A model generated the notes under the pieces. The model made no database searches, was not told the DNA's origin, and worked only from the letters and a program-made list of their open reading frames with translations. A program made the position numbers and the translations under genes. This document shows, piece after piece, positions 1 through 7,809 of a stretch of 36,927 nt of DNA (position 1 is the first letter of the stretch; each line of letters begins with the position of its first letter). Location: assembly GCA_009731375.1 (NCBI GenBank), contig BJOX01000266.1, positions 22,078 through 59,004 on the forward strand, given 5' to 3'. The DNA is from Paulinella micropora (taxonomy: Eukaryota; Cercozoa; Imbricatea; Euglyphida).

Positions 1-356
1 ACGATTTCAATTCTTTCATCTTCGTTCAAATTGAAGTATTTATCTAGTTTAGACATTTCATAAACTTTTTCACTTTGATTTGGTTTAATTGCCTTCATTC
101 TAACTTCAGATATTCGTTGTCGTCTTGATTGCAAATTCGGATATATTAAGACATACTTGGGGTAAATAACTTTTAATGCTTCAAGTGCTTCTTTCTCAGT
201 TGTTTGATTACTAAATAACATAATTATGGCTTTATGAAAAGCCATTGACGGCTTAGCATTAATTTCAAAAAAGTCAGACACAACATTATAAATTTTATGA
301 TCAGTGTCTGCTACTTTTAACTGCCTAACAAACTTTCTATCCTTCTCACTCCACAT
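1..356 (-). CDS. Unknown protein, N-terminal part (runs off window)
   Basis: An open frame on the minus strand starts at ATG 356-354 and stays open to the window edge, about 118 codons. A stop lies in frame upstream of the ATG. The product is basic and hydrophilic (starts MWSEKDRKFVRQL) with no motif I recognise. It lies downstream of the 508-1014 gene on the same strand, in the inverted relative of the element's left end. In the complete element the corresponding place holds the integrase on the opposite strand, so the left element differs in content here. Function is unknown; the continuous frame and matching strand make it a likely real gene. Confidence 0.6.
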   Translation of the reverse strand, partial: MWSEKDRKFVRQLKVADTDHKIYNVVSDFFEINAKPSMAFHKAIIMLFSNQTTEKEALEALKVIYPKYVLIYPNLQSRRQRISEVRMKAIKPNQSEKVYEMSKLDKYFNLNEDERIEI

Positions 357-507
357 TATCCAGTGTATATACAACAAGTCTATATTTTTTCTAAGTCAGA
401 AATTGTTTTTATTAATGAATTCAATGTTCACACCGGATTTAAGAATACTTTAAACAACAATCAATTAGTAAGAAACATACTTTAATAAATCAGTTGATTG
501 TAAAAAG

Positions 508-1014
508 TCACTCCAGAGGTATCATCCAATCAATATTGAGAGTTCTATCTCCCAATTTCGCAACTGCAGTCACTGAGTTGTAAACAAATACTTCGCCATT
601 GACGGAGACAAGAAAATTCTTTGTGTGCTTTGGGTTTTGAATATTAGTATTCCATACTGCTGTTTTATAAAAAAAAAATTCTCTCCCTGCTTCTCGGATC
701 GTAGACTTGTTGTAAAAAGACCCCGCCAATTTTGTCGCTTTGAGGAATTCCTTTGACACTCTGACACGTATGTTTCTTCCCTGAGCATATCCTTCTTCCA
801 GAGTATCATATGTGTGCCACCCTTGCGGGGGAGTGTCCTCATTATCTTCATCCTCTTCTTGATCAGTGGGAGGATCAGAAGCGGGAGGATCAGAAGCGGG
901 AGTGGCGGTAGCAGAAGGGGCTGGAGTTCTCTTGCCGTCCAACGTGATGATAGTCTTCCCATCCACTTCGGAGATATTGGCCTCCCTGAACATCCGCACC
1001 AATTCTTCCGACAT
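508..1014 (-). CDS. Unknown 168-aa protein with acidic linker (left element)
   Basis: The frame starts at ATG 1014-1012, four bases from a hairpin whose sequence also precedes the 5777 gene of the complete element. The first ~40 residues could form a small helical segment. Residues ~30-65 are a disordered Pro/Ala/Ser/Asp/Glu-rich linker with repeated SDPPASDPP-like units. The C-terminal ~100 residues look folded (aromatic and basic). It occupies the same position after the same leader as the spliced 5777-6259 gene, but I see no convincing similarity between the proteins, so the leader is shared and the coding region differs. Function unknown. Confidence 0.7.
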   Translation of the reverse strand: MSEELVRMFREANISEVDGKTIITLDGKRTPAPSATATPASDPPASDPPTDQEEDEDNEDTPPQGWHTYDTLEEGYAQGRNIRVRVSKEFLKATKLAGSFYNKSTIREAGREFFFYKTAVWNTNIQNPKHTKNFLVSVNGEVFVYNSVTAVAKLGDRTLNIDWMIPLE

Positions 1015-1017
1015 GAC

Positions 1018-1059
1018 CTACCCACACATCAAAAAGCACAAAAACACATATGTGGGTAG
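1018..1059 (-). promoter_or_regulatory. Leader hairpin before the 508-1014 gene
   Basis: Arms 1018-1029 and 1048-1059 pair (CTACCCACACAT with ATATGTGGGTAG, one mismatch). The hairpin ends four bases before the start codon. The same hairpin with nearly the same loop occurs at 5732-5773. An RNA leader structure or a dyad protein-binding site are both possible. Confidence 0.6.
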
Positions 1060-1208
1060 TGCCTTGAAGCCGTTCTAATCAATATACTAATATGTGCTTT
1101 TTATAAATAAACTAATAATGAGAAGGGTTGTAGCATTGTTTGTTGTCTATCGTGATGCTTAAGGAGAAGTGAGCAGGTAGGCAGATGCACAACATAAACA
1201 AGGCTACT

Positions 1209-1718
1209 CTAATCTCCTCTCATACATCTATACATATTCCCATCATGCTCATTCATCAGACTATATTCTGATTTAACTTGGACTGGGATATATGTTGAAT
1301 ATCTAATGTAGGATTGATTGAAAGTAAGTTTTTCGTTTTCAATCCCTCTAAGAATTCTATCTTGGACAACTTTGCTAAACTCGCTCCTATGCTCCCTCCT
1401 CCACTCTTTGAATAATTTTCTTTCTTTTTCAATTCTCTTCAATTCATTCTTCCTGTTCCTTTCATATTCTCTATCCTCCTCAACATTATTCTTTTCGTTA
1501 TCCAATCTTCCAATCATAATGTCAATGGCTCTAATTTTGGTTAGGTCTGGTTTCATTTTCTCCTTCAATAATTCTATTTCTTTATTTGCTTTGGCTACTC
1601 TTTCTTCACATCTTATTCTATACTTCTTCAAATTAGTCTTACTCTCCTTCGTCGTCTTAAAGACATCAATCCATTCTTCAATCGTTCTGTCTTCCCTACT
1701 TACTAGGTTCTCACTCAT
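1209..1718 (-). CDS. Coiled-coil protein, paralogue of the 5070 gene
   Basis: The product is 169 aa if it starts at ATG 1718-1716 (MSENLVSRED). The frame is open further upstream, but that stretch is the GC-rich leader, which is non-coding in the homologous locus at 4982-5069, so the internal ATG is preferred. The protein is almost entirely charged helix (Lys, Glu, Arg) with heptad character over residues ~25-125, then a conserved tail with FNQS. It aligns along its length with the 5070-5558 product, sharing EDR near the start, KESK.NLK, EIEL, RKIEKERK-like and FNQS. Function unknown; conservation in two diverged elements argues for a real role. Confidence 0.8.
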   Translation of the reverse strand: MSENLVSREDRTIEEWIDVFKTTKESKTNLKKYRIRCEERVAKANKEIELLKEKMKPDLTKIRAIDIMIGRLDNEKNNVEEDREYERNRKNELKRIEKERKLFKEWRREHRSEFSKVVQDRILRGIENEKLTFNQSYIRYSTYIPVQVKSEYSLMNEHDGNMYRCMRGD

Positions 1719-1768
1719 TCTGTTTATGAGGATGTTCTGGCAGTTTTGCCCGCTTGCCCGGCGGGCAG

Positions 1769-1815
1769 GCGGGCAGGCGGGCACACGGCATTGTTTTGCC
1801 CGCACACTTTTACTG
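1769..1815 (-). promoter_or_regulatory. Conserved GC-rich leader of the coiled-coil gene (left copy)
   Basis: Read on minus, this segment is nearly identical to 4982-5028 upstream of the paralogous gene: an A-rich start, then GTGTGCGGGCA, a short spacer and TGCCCGC units. GCGGGCA and TGCCCGC can pair. The extra GCGGGCAGGCGGGC units make it a short tandem repeat. It is much better conserved than the surrounding non-coding sequence. Confidence 0.5.
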
Positions 1816-1938
1816 AAAAATAGTAATAATTTTTTCCATTTCTATGTGTCGTCCCTGCTCCACTTTTTTTCCAGATTATCTCTTAAGTTGGATGTGTATG
1901 TTTTTATGATTGTAATTGTTGCGAAAATGTTGCATCAG

Positions 1939-2036
1939 TGTCGGGTAGATGAACGGGTAGGGTGCTCACACTCGGTTTTCCGTGTCGTGGGTTCAATTCC
2001 CGTTTGTTAGCACCGATTATTTGGTGCTTTTTTTTT
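1939..2036 (+). ncRNA. tRNA-like A/B-box sequence with T-run terminator
   Basis: TAGATGAACGG at 1946-1956 matches the Pol III A box (TRGYNNARNNG) at all but one position. GGTTCAATTCC at 1990-2000 is a perfect B box, 44 bases downstream, the spacing of a tRNA gene. The T arm folds (GTGGG with CCCGT). The acceptor stem expected from this register does not pair, so it is more likely a tRNA-derived SINE head or tRNA relic than a working tRNA. AGCACC (2009-2014) can pair with GGTGCT at 1961-1966 or at 2023-2028; the latter runs into nine Ts (2028-2036), a plausible Pol III terminator. Confidence 0.4.
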
Positions 2037-2665
2037 ATTATTTTTTTTGTCATATTACCTTTTTACTTTTGACGGAGCGGTGTGATGAGTTTCTTTTTGA
2101 GGTGCTTTACTCGTTTATTTTATTTTCCTTTATGGGCTTTTATTTTTTGCAAAATTTAGCAGTCATTATTAATTTGTTATGTTGTTTTCATTTCGTTTTT
2201 CCGTTTCTCGTCGTGTGGATTTCCACTGGATTTCCATCACCACACATTGGATAAAGGCCGTCCGTCTGCGAGAGAGAGCAGAGGGAGATTTATTAAAATT
2301 CATCTTCCTGCCCCCTGTCCGCCCTTTGGCCTTGGGAGCCGAAACCCTTTATATATGTCTATATGAATTCATATAGACATACTTCTTTTTTTTTTTTTTT
2401 CTTATATAAGGTTGGACACCCTGTCCAAGTAAAAAAAGTATTAATAGTAAGAATAATAATATATAAAATCCTTTAAAAAACATAATAAAAAGTGTCCGAG
2501 GGCTTAAGGGTCAAGTCGGACACGGCCAACGTGGGGGATTGGACACTATGTAGGAAGCGGTATTTTATAAAAACTCTCTCTCCCGTGCTCATATACACAA
2601 GAGATTAAACATAAGGGAAGTATAGATTTTATACTAAGGGTAAGGGGATTATATGTATATAACCA
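2037..2665. other. AT-rich intergenic region with dyads
   Basis: No supported gene. It contains a perfect 28-bp palindrome at 2354-2381 centred on GAATTC, a run of T at about 2387-2400, a dyad TTGGACA-CCC-TGTCCAA near 2414-2430, and further GGACA/TGTCC copies near 2490, 2516 and 2540. These lie upstream of the small ORF at 2666 and may be regulatory, but nothing proves it. Confidence 0.4.
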
Positions 2666-2953
2666 ATGGATACCGACACAAAACAGCAACGATACCAGAA
2701 AAAGTATAGAGAAAATCATCCCGATAAAATAAAGGAAATCCAAAAGAGATATGTGGAGAAGAATAGAGACAAAATAAATGCATACAATAGGGAATACTAC
2801 AAGAAAAATAAAGCCAAAGTACAGCAAATGAAGCAGAGATACAGAGACGACAACAAAGACAAGATAAAAGAATACAATAAAGAGTATTACAAAAAGAAAC
2901 ATGATGTGAGCACTAATCCTGACATTGAATTTTTAAAGACACTTGATTTCTAA
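2666..2953 (+). CDS. Small K/E/Y-rich helical repeat protein
   Basis: The 95-aa product starts at ATG 2666 and is made of degenerate 13-15 residue units resembling YREN-DKIKEIQKRY, -DKINAYNREYY and -DKIKEYNKEYY. It is rich in Lys, Glu, Asn and Tyr and ends with a short non-repeat tail (IEFLKTLDF). Such repeat proteins are common in large DNA viruses, phages and repetitive eukaryotic DNA and have no assigned activity. It stands alone between the tRNA-like sequence and the foldback element. It could be part of a decayed mobile element. Function unknown. Confidence 0.5.
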   Translation: MDTDTKQQRYQKKYRENHPDKIKEIQKRYVEKNRDKINAYNREYYKKNKAKVQQMKQRYRDDNKDKIKEYNKEYYKKKHDVSTNPDIEFLKTLDF

Positions 2954-3012
2954 CTTAATAACCCCCCAACCCCCCGTTTCAACTTCGTTGAAACCCGCCC
3001 CCCTTCCCCCCT

Positions 3013-3426
3013 ATGACCATTTGTATATATAAAGGTTGTCTATCCGCAAAGTATGAAAAAAGCCGTTAGAATGTGTAAAACCTTCAACGGATACAACGAA
3101 AAAAATGTCCAACCCTTATGAAAAGTATCAAATGTTTTCTAAAAATCAACAAACTAAGCACATTTAGAAAGAATTAAGACATATTAAGCACATAGTCCAT
3201 ATAAACTTTGTTTATATATATTTTTATGTAGTAAAAATATGGACTATGTGCTTAATATGTCTTAATTCTTTCTAAATGTGCTTAGTTTGTTGATTTTTAG
3301 AAGACATTTGATACTTTTCATAAGGGTTGGACATTTTTTTCGTTGTATCCGTTGAAGGTTTTACACATTCTAACGGCTTTTTTCATACTTTGCGGATAGA
3401 CAACCCTTATATATACAAATGACCAT
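3013..3426. mobile_element. 398-bp foldback/MITE-like element with 8-bp TSD
   Basis: The element 3021-3418 is flanked by ATGACCAT on both sides in direct orientation (3013-3020 and 3419-3426), an 8-bp target duplication. Its two halves are inverted copies: arms of about 180 bp, with two mismatches as read by eye, separated by a 34-nt AT-rich loop at 3203-3236. Ends read TTGTATATATAA...TTATATATACAA. There is no coding capacity. Eight-bp duplications are typical of hAT-type and some other DNA transposons, but the termini are not the usual hAT CAGGG type, so the family is unassigned. Near identity of the arms suggests recent insertion or gene conversion. Confidence 0.8.
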
Positions 3427-3465
3427 ATATATATATATATGTATATATATATGTATTCATTTATA

Positions 3466-3524
<59 letters not shown>

Positions 3525-3598
3525 ATCTATATATATACATATACTTATATATATGTATATATATAGCTAGCTAGCTCTAGCTAGCTAGCTATCCATCC

Positions 3599-3690
<92 letters not shown>

Positions 3691-3723
3691 GTCTGTCTAT
3701 CTGTCTGTCTCTCTGTCTCTCTG
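3427..3723. repeat. Compound microsatellite (TA)n, (ATCT)n, (GCTA)n
   Basis: A (TA)n-rich stretch (about 3427-3466) is followed by an ATCT run (3467-3523), more TA/GTATA sequence, a GCTA run around 3566-3590, and a second long ATCT run (about 3593-3690) decaying into CTGT/CTCT. Simple repeats of this kind are typical of a eukaryotic nuclear genome. They abut the foldback element at 3426. Confidence 0.95.
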
Positions 3724-4544
3724 ATAGTCTTCTGATACTTCTATCTAACATAATGTACTGACGACTACTATCTAAAATAACGATTATGTATGTATATTGT
3801 TACATCTGTGAAGAGCTGAGGGCTTGGCTCTTCCTCTGGAGAGAAATGGAATGGCATGCAGGTGGAGTAGGGGAAACGCAGCAAACGCCCTGTCAATTTT
3901 TTGTAGGAGATAGAGCGGTAAGAAGGAGTCAAGCACACAGACACCAACTTTGGATTTCGAACGAATAAATTTTCGAAAACTTATCCACATTATCTGTTTT
4001 AGTGGCGCCTGTGGCCTGATATTTGGGCAGCATTCCACCGGACACTTGAAATATGCGGAATTGGTGGCAGCGGAAGGACCCTTCATTATTTTTGACGGCA
4101 AGCCATTCACCACATTTGCCTACTCAGGCTAGTGAAGTTTTTTCCAGGGTCGTAACTTTTTGTACTGGATGTGTCTCTTTAGTCCCCCTCTAGAGTGCTT
4201 ATTGATGGGATACTGACTTCCTCCACTTTTCTTCAGAGTGTTAATCGAGTTTGGCCATTACATCTTAATTAGATTCTTTCTCCTCAGTCACCTCATGCCT
4301 ATTATTATTAATACTTGATTATCCGTTAGTAGTAGTTGTTAGTTTACTTAAGTAACTTGAAATAGTTTTAATAACAGGGATTTACCAGAGCACGAGTGAC
4401 AGTGTTCACCCCTTTGCAAAAGGTTAAGTAAGTACCGCAAGTTTCAGTTCAAGTGAAAGGGCAAGTGTTGGGTCACGTAGTAAAGGGTAAGGAATTATAT
4501 GTGTATGGTCTCCAGTGCTTTCAAGTGAGCTGTGCTCACGACGA
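3724..4544. other. Host flanking DNA left of the element
   Basis: No supported gene. Short open frames on both strands around 3784-4132 overlap each other and lack recognisable motifs. The sequence has ordinary mixed composition, unlike the AT-rich element. It is the pre-insertion flank, continuing at 26461. Confidence 0.5.
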
Positions 4545-4550
4545 ACTTCC
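4545..4550. repeat. Target site duplication, left (ACTTCC)
   Basis: ACTTCC here is repeated exactly at 26461-26466, immediately outside both terminal inverted repeats. Six bp is the duplication length expected for Polinton/Maverick RVE-type integrases. Confidence 0.9.
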
Positions 4551-4695
4551 AGTAGTATAGGGTGCCACTTTGGCACACTTTTTCAATACATACCTCCGTT
4601 GAAATCAAAATCATTCCAACGGCTCTCCTCTTCATTTCGCAAACAAACAATACAGAAAGCAATTATAAGCAAATAAGCCTTAGTCTTAAAAGTTA
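4551..4695 (+). repeat. Left terminal inverted repeat (145 bp)
   Basis: Pairs with 26316-26460 reversed over the full 145 bp with a single difference (CTTCATTT here against CTTTATTT in the complement of the right copy). Similarity stops sharply after AAAAGTTA. It contains a dyad GTGCCActttggcac near the tip. Confidence 0.95.
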
Positions 4696-4981
4696 TCCAC
4701 AACAAGAAAAACGGAAAAATGAACTCAAAACATAAAAACAAACCATAATTAACATCAACCATTGTAATAAAATAAGAAACCATAAAGTATCATCACATAA
4801 GCCACCAACCACCTCACAAAGCAACTAATCACACCGATCCGCCAAAAATTGAGCCATCCAAAAATTAAAAAAAGGAAACCACACCACCCACCAAAAACCG
4901 ATAAATTCTCGCAGACAGCTTTTTAGACAACATCAAAGTTTTTCGTTCACTAACAAAAGGAAAAAAAAAATTATCAGCATC

Positions 4982-5028
4982 CAGTAAAAGTGTGCGGGCA
5001 AAATGATGCCGTGTGCCCGCCTGCCCGC
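4982..5028 (+). promoter_or_regulatory. Conserved GC-rich leader of the coiled-coil gene
   Basis: GCGGGCA (4994-5000) can pair with TGCCCGC (5014-5020). Further CCCGC units run to about 5045, ending 25 bases before ATG 5070. The block is nearly identical to 1769-1815 read on minus, while the sequence further upstream is unrelated. That points to a regulatory or structural role. Confidence 0.5.
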
Positions 5029-5069
5029 AGACCCGCAGACCCGCATAATAACTCTGCTGTCGTTTTATA

Positions 5070-5558
5070 ATGAGTGATAACCTCATTCCTCTAGAAGATA
5101 GGAGTGTAGAGGATTGGCTTGATATATTTGAAACGAATAAGGAAAGTAAAGCAAACCTCAAATTGTATAAGATAAGAAGTGAGGAAAGAATAAACAAAAT
5201 GGATAAAGAAATTGAATTGATAGTAGAACGAAAGAAACCAGACCAAGTAAAAATAGAAGCAATCGATAGGATGTTGGATAAGCTCAATAACGAAAGCATA
5301 AATGTGGAGAAGGATAGGCGATTTAATTTGAAGAGAAAGAAGAGGATGAGGAAGATTGAGAAGGAAAGAAAGATTTTTATGGTGTGGTATAATGAAAATA
5401 AAAAAGAATACAGGGGCGAGGTTCTCAAAAAGATACACGACGGCATAGAAAAAGAAGCACTATCATTTAATCAATCTTTTATGAAATATATTGACTATGT
5501 CCCTAAAGTAAGCAATATAGAAAACAAAGGAAGTAATAGTATGGAATTAAGTTCATAA
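5070..5558 (+). CDS. Coiled-coil protein, first gene of the element
   Basis: The product is 162 aa and starts MSDNLIPLEDRS at ATG 5070. It is nearly all charged helix (Lys, Glu, Arg) over residues ~20-130 with a conserved C-terminal FNQSF segment. It is clearly homologous to the 1209-1718 product, including the EDR motif near the N terminus. No catalytic motif, signal peptide or membrane segment is visible. It is the gene nearest the left terminal repeat. No function can be assigned; the conserved position suggests an early or accessory role, which is inference only. Confidence 0.8.
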   Translation: MSDNLIPLEDRSVEDWLDIFETNKESKANLKLYKIRSEERINKMDKEIELIVERKKPDQVKIEAIDRMLDKLNNESINVEKDRRFNLKRKKRMRKIEKERKIFMVWYNENKKEYRGEVLKKIHDGIEKEALSFNQSFMKYIDYVPKVSNIENKGSNSMELSS

Positions 5559-5731
5559 ATCGTCTTGTTTGTGTTGTGTGGTGTCTGTCTACCCGCTCAC
5601 CTCTCCTCAAACAACACGACACACACTCACATAAGACAATATAATTCATTTGTTTTTTGGTAGTCAAAAAACAATAACATTAGTAAAAAGCACATAATAT
5701 ACATATAAATAATTAGAACGGCTATCAGGCA

Positions 5732-5773
5732 CTACCCACATATGTGTTTTTGTGCTTTTTGATATGTGGGTAG
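5732..5773 (+). promoter_or_regulatory. Leader hairpin before the 5777 gene
   Basis: CTACCCACATAT (5732-5743) pairs perfectly with ATATGTGGGTAG (5762-5773). The start codon follows three bases later. The related element has the same hairpin at 1018-1059 with one mismatch. The match extends over the loop and upstream non-coding sequence. Confidence 0.65.
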
Positions 5774-5776
5774 GTG

Positions 5777-6259
5777 ATGGCGGATGAAGAACCTACCGAG
5801 GAACCTTCTGAGGAGCCTCAAGTGGATGACCCCGAAGTTGAGGTAGATGTTTGCGACATTTTATGCTTACTAATATATTGTATTTGAATTTAGGAGGTTG
5901 CTCTCCGTTTTGATGAAATGCCTGCGGACTTAGTTGGTGTAAAAAAAGGAGCGAAAAAGGGAGCGAAGAAAGGGAGGAAAGCAGGGGCTACTGGAACGAT
6001 TGTGGAGCCTCGAACATTTTATGCTTCAATCAACAGGAACGATGGAACTGCGAGATTGTTCAACGATAACAAAGTAGGAAGGGTTGCTGTTGTTCAAACA
6101 AACTATCAATCACCTCCTAAAGCTGGTCAGGAAATGATGCACTGCGTTGTTTGTTATACCGACGACACATATCGTTTATTTCGCGTATGGGAAAATATTA
6201 TGCCTATTTCCAGACGATTGGATAAACGTATCAAATCATTATATACTGTTATCGGTTAA
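5777..6259 (+). CDS. Two-exon basic protein, 143 aa (join 5777-5842, 5894-6259)
   Basis: Exon 1 (5777-5842) starts at the ATG just after the leader hairpin and encodes an acidic, Glu/Pro-rich N terminus (MADEEPTEEPSEEP). Exon 2 (5894-6259) continues in frame through a Lys/Gly-rich patch (KKGAKKGAKKGRK) into a ~85-residue folded-looking domain with several aromatic residues. Without splicing the frame stops at a TGA inside the intron. The acidic-then-basic start suggests a nucleic-acid-binding or nuclear protein, but I recognise no family. It ends five bases from the convergent integrase gene. The unspliced alternative is an ATG at 5918 giving 113 aa. Confidence 0.7.
5843..5893 (+). other. Spliceosomal-type intron, 51 nt
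   Basis: It begins GTAGAT and ends TTTAG, with TTACTAAT at about 5868-5875 matching a branch-point consensus (TACTAAC-like) about 20 nt from the 3' end. It is AT-rich relative to the exons, contains an in-frame stop, and its removal joins the two coding parts in frame. All of this comes from sequence; no transcript is available. Confidence 0.7.
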
Positions 6260-6264
6260 TTAAA

Positions 6265-7260
6265 TTACAAATCTAACACTTCTTTTTTCTTTTTTATTCT
6301 AGCACTACTCCGTATGTTCTCCGGTTTAATCTCTAAAGATTTTAATAAATTAGAATTTTTCTTTTCCTTTGTTATCTCTTTAACTTTATCCGCTAACTGC
6401 TCCTTAGGTTCTTCCTCTTCGGGGTGCTCATCAATATGAGTTTTTAAGAATTCACTAGGTCTAACTAAGTCTTCTTCGGATAGAATAACCTTGAAGCCTT
6501 TACGGCCTTTGACTTTAAATATAGTCTTACTGAATTGGTTGTCGCCCTTTGAAAAAATAGTCCTTTCTAGTTCTTTTCTTACTCTTGTTCCTTTTGGAAA
6601 TTCATTAATTAAAGGATTTCTGTATATTTCTTGAGTGTTTTTTTCAGTCCTTTCATAAACATCAATAGGCACGGCTCGTATTGTAGTATGAAATGTTTTA
6701 TTATAAGCATCAACAACTTCGTGAATAATCGGCACCCAAGCAAAATTTTCATTATACTCCCATATTAAATTCAATTCATTTCTTATCGTTCTAATAAATC
6801 TATCCACTATCCCCATTGTTCTGTGGTCGCCTACTTGTGCTGTTCTATGTTCAATATTATTTTGTCTGAAGTATTCAGCGACTTGTCCCTTAAATTCACC
6901 GCCGTTGTCTGAAGTAATTCTTTCTGGCACTTCTTTAGTAAATATTTTTTTCAATCCTTCCAATACATATCCAGTCGTTTTATTTTTTACTGGCTCTACC
7001 CATCCACGACGGCTATAAACATCAATAGCAACCAAACCAAAATTATAATTAGCATTTCCTTTTTTAGTTGCCACCTTTGACATATCCATTAAATCAATAA
7101 AAACTTGGCTTAATGGTTTCGCTTCTGGAGAGGTTATTGTATTCCATAATTTAGTTGGCTTTGATTGGTAATGTATCTCGCCCGCTTCTTCAAGTTTTTC
7201 TTTTCGCTCCGTTTGCTCAGGAGTTTCTTGTTGTTGCTGATTTGTGTGCTTATTGTCCAT
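6265..7260 (-). CDS. RVE-family (retroviral-type) integrase
   Basis: The 331-aa protein would insert the element DNA into host chromosomes, making the 6-bp duplication seen at the ends. The core lies at residues ~45-210. The first Asp is in VFIDLMD and the second in TSDNGGEF. The third acidic position falls in GIVDRFIRT, 34 residues after the second Asp, where many relatives have Glu (VERF). A basic C-terminal part follows: a chromodomain-like or SH3-like region is possible around residues 215-275, then a Lys/Glu-rich tail. Start is ATG 7260. A 10-bp hairpin (7264-7290) lies directly upstream. It is convergent with the spliced 5777 gene. Full length with no break. Confidence 0.95.
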   Translation of the reverse strand: MDNKHTNQQQQETPEQTERKEKLEEAGEIHYQSKPTKLWNTITSPEAKPLSQVFIDLMDMSKVATKKGNANYNFGLVAIDVYSRRGWVEPVKNKTTGYVLEGLKKIFTKEVPERITSDNGGEFKGQVAEYFRQNNIEHRTAQVGDHRTMGIVDRFIRTIRNELNLIWEYNENFAWVPIIHEVVDAYNKTFHTTIRAVPIDVYERTEKNTQEIYRNPLINEFPKGTRVRKELERTIFSKGDNQFSKTIFKVKGRKGFKVILSEEDLVRPSEFLKTHIDEHPEEEEPKEQLADKVKEITKEKKNSNLLKSLEIKPENIRSSARIKKKKEVLDL

Positions 7261-7263
7261 GTT

Positions 7264-7290
7264 TTTGTTTTTGAAGTGGTCAAAAACAAA
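7264..7290 (-). promoter_or_regulatory. Leader hairpin before the integrase
   Basis: TTTGTTTTTG (7264-7273) and CAAAAACAAA (7281-7290) pair perfectly around a 7-nt loop. On minus it ends three bases before the integrase ATG. It fits the pattern of start-proximal hairpins elsewhere in the element. Confidence 0.5.
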
Positions 7291-7302
7291 GATCCTATAT
7301 TA

Positions 7303-7809
7303 TCAAAATTTTAAGAAACATTTTTCAATATCATTATTTTTTTCTTTCTTAGCACCTGAAGATTGATTATATACTTTTACACTTACACTGCTGGACTTTT
7401 TACTTTTCTTTACAGGTTCTTCTTCACTACTCTCGCTTTGGCTTTCGCTATCATCAGGCTCTGGTTTCTTAATAGTCTTTTTCTTCGTTCTCTTAGTTTC
7501 TACCTTCGCTCTTTTGATTTTCATTTTAGCCATCTTTTCAGCAATAATGTCGGTAAAATCACATTCCTCATCACTCTCACTGCTTTCTTCTGGTGTATCA
7601 TCTTGGTCTTTTCCATTAATGATATCACTAGCAACACCCATTTCGGCCATGCGGTTTATCTTTTCCTCCATCTCTTCATCATCACCAACATAAGCATTTC
7701 TACATTTTGCTAATTTCTCTTTCGCTATTTCAACCTTATGTTGCTTTTTACTCTTAATACTTTCCACAGCCTTACCCCAATTCTTACGACTTGCTTCAGC
7801 AGACAGCAT
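7303..7809 (-). CDS. Acidic/lysine-rich disordered protein, 168 aa
   Basis: Starts at ATG 7809. The N-terminal ~65 residues are helical and basic, then come Ser/Glu/Asp-rich stretches (SSESDEE; SQSESSEEE) alternating with Lys-rich patches (KRTKKKTIKK; KKSKKSSS). This resembles a disordered nucleic-acid-binding or chromatin-interacting protein, but no family is recognised. It is upstream of the integrase on the same strand (42-base gap) and may be co-transcribed with it. It is divergent from the fibre gene at 7914. A hairpin lies immediately before its start codon. Confidence 0.7.
   Translation of the reverse strand: MLSAEASRKNWGKAVESIKSKKQHKVEIAKEKLAKCRNAYVGDDEEMEEKINRMAEMGVASDIINGKDQDDTPEESSESDEECDFTDIIAEKMAKMKIKRAKVETKRTKKKTIKKPEPDDSESQSESSEEEPVKKSKKSSSVSVKVYNQSSGAKKEKNNDIEKCFLKF

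Noticed and set aside
1318-2010. Plus-strand 230-codon frame opposite the coiled-coil gene
   Set aside because: It is the antisense shadow of the minus-strand coiled-coil gene, whose homologue at 5070 confirms the coding strand.
1939-2011. Functional tRNA gene
   Set aside because: A and B boxes are good, but acceptor and D stems do not pair and no regular anticodon loop can be placed.
3467-3690. CRISPR-like repeat array
   Set aside because: These are uninterrupted tetranucleotide repeats without unique spacers; the setting is eukaryotic.
3784-4132. Small host genes around 3784-4132
   Set aside because: Overlapping frames on both strands, no motif and no codon signal; a single exon near 4004-4132 after a TTTTAG site is conceivable but unsupported.
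4548-4560. Element start at AGTATAGGG (4554) with flanks TCCAGT and ACTACT
   Set aside because: Those flanks do not match, whereas starting at 4551 gives identical 6-bp flanks and longer inverted repeats.
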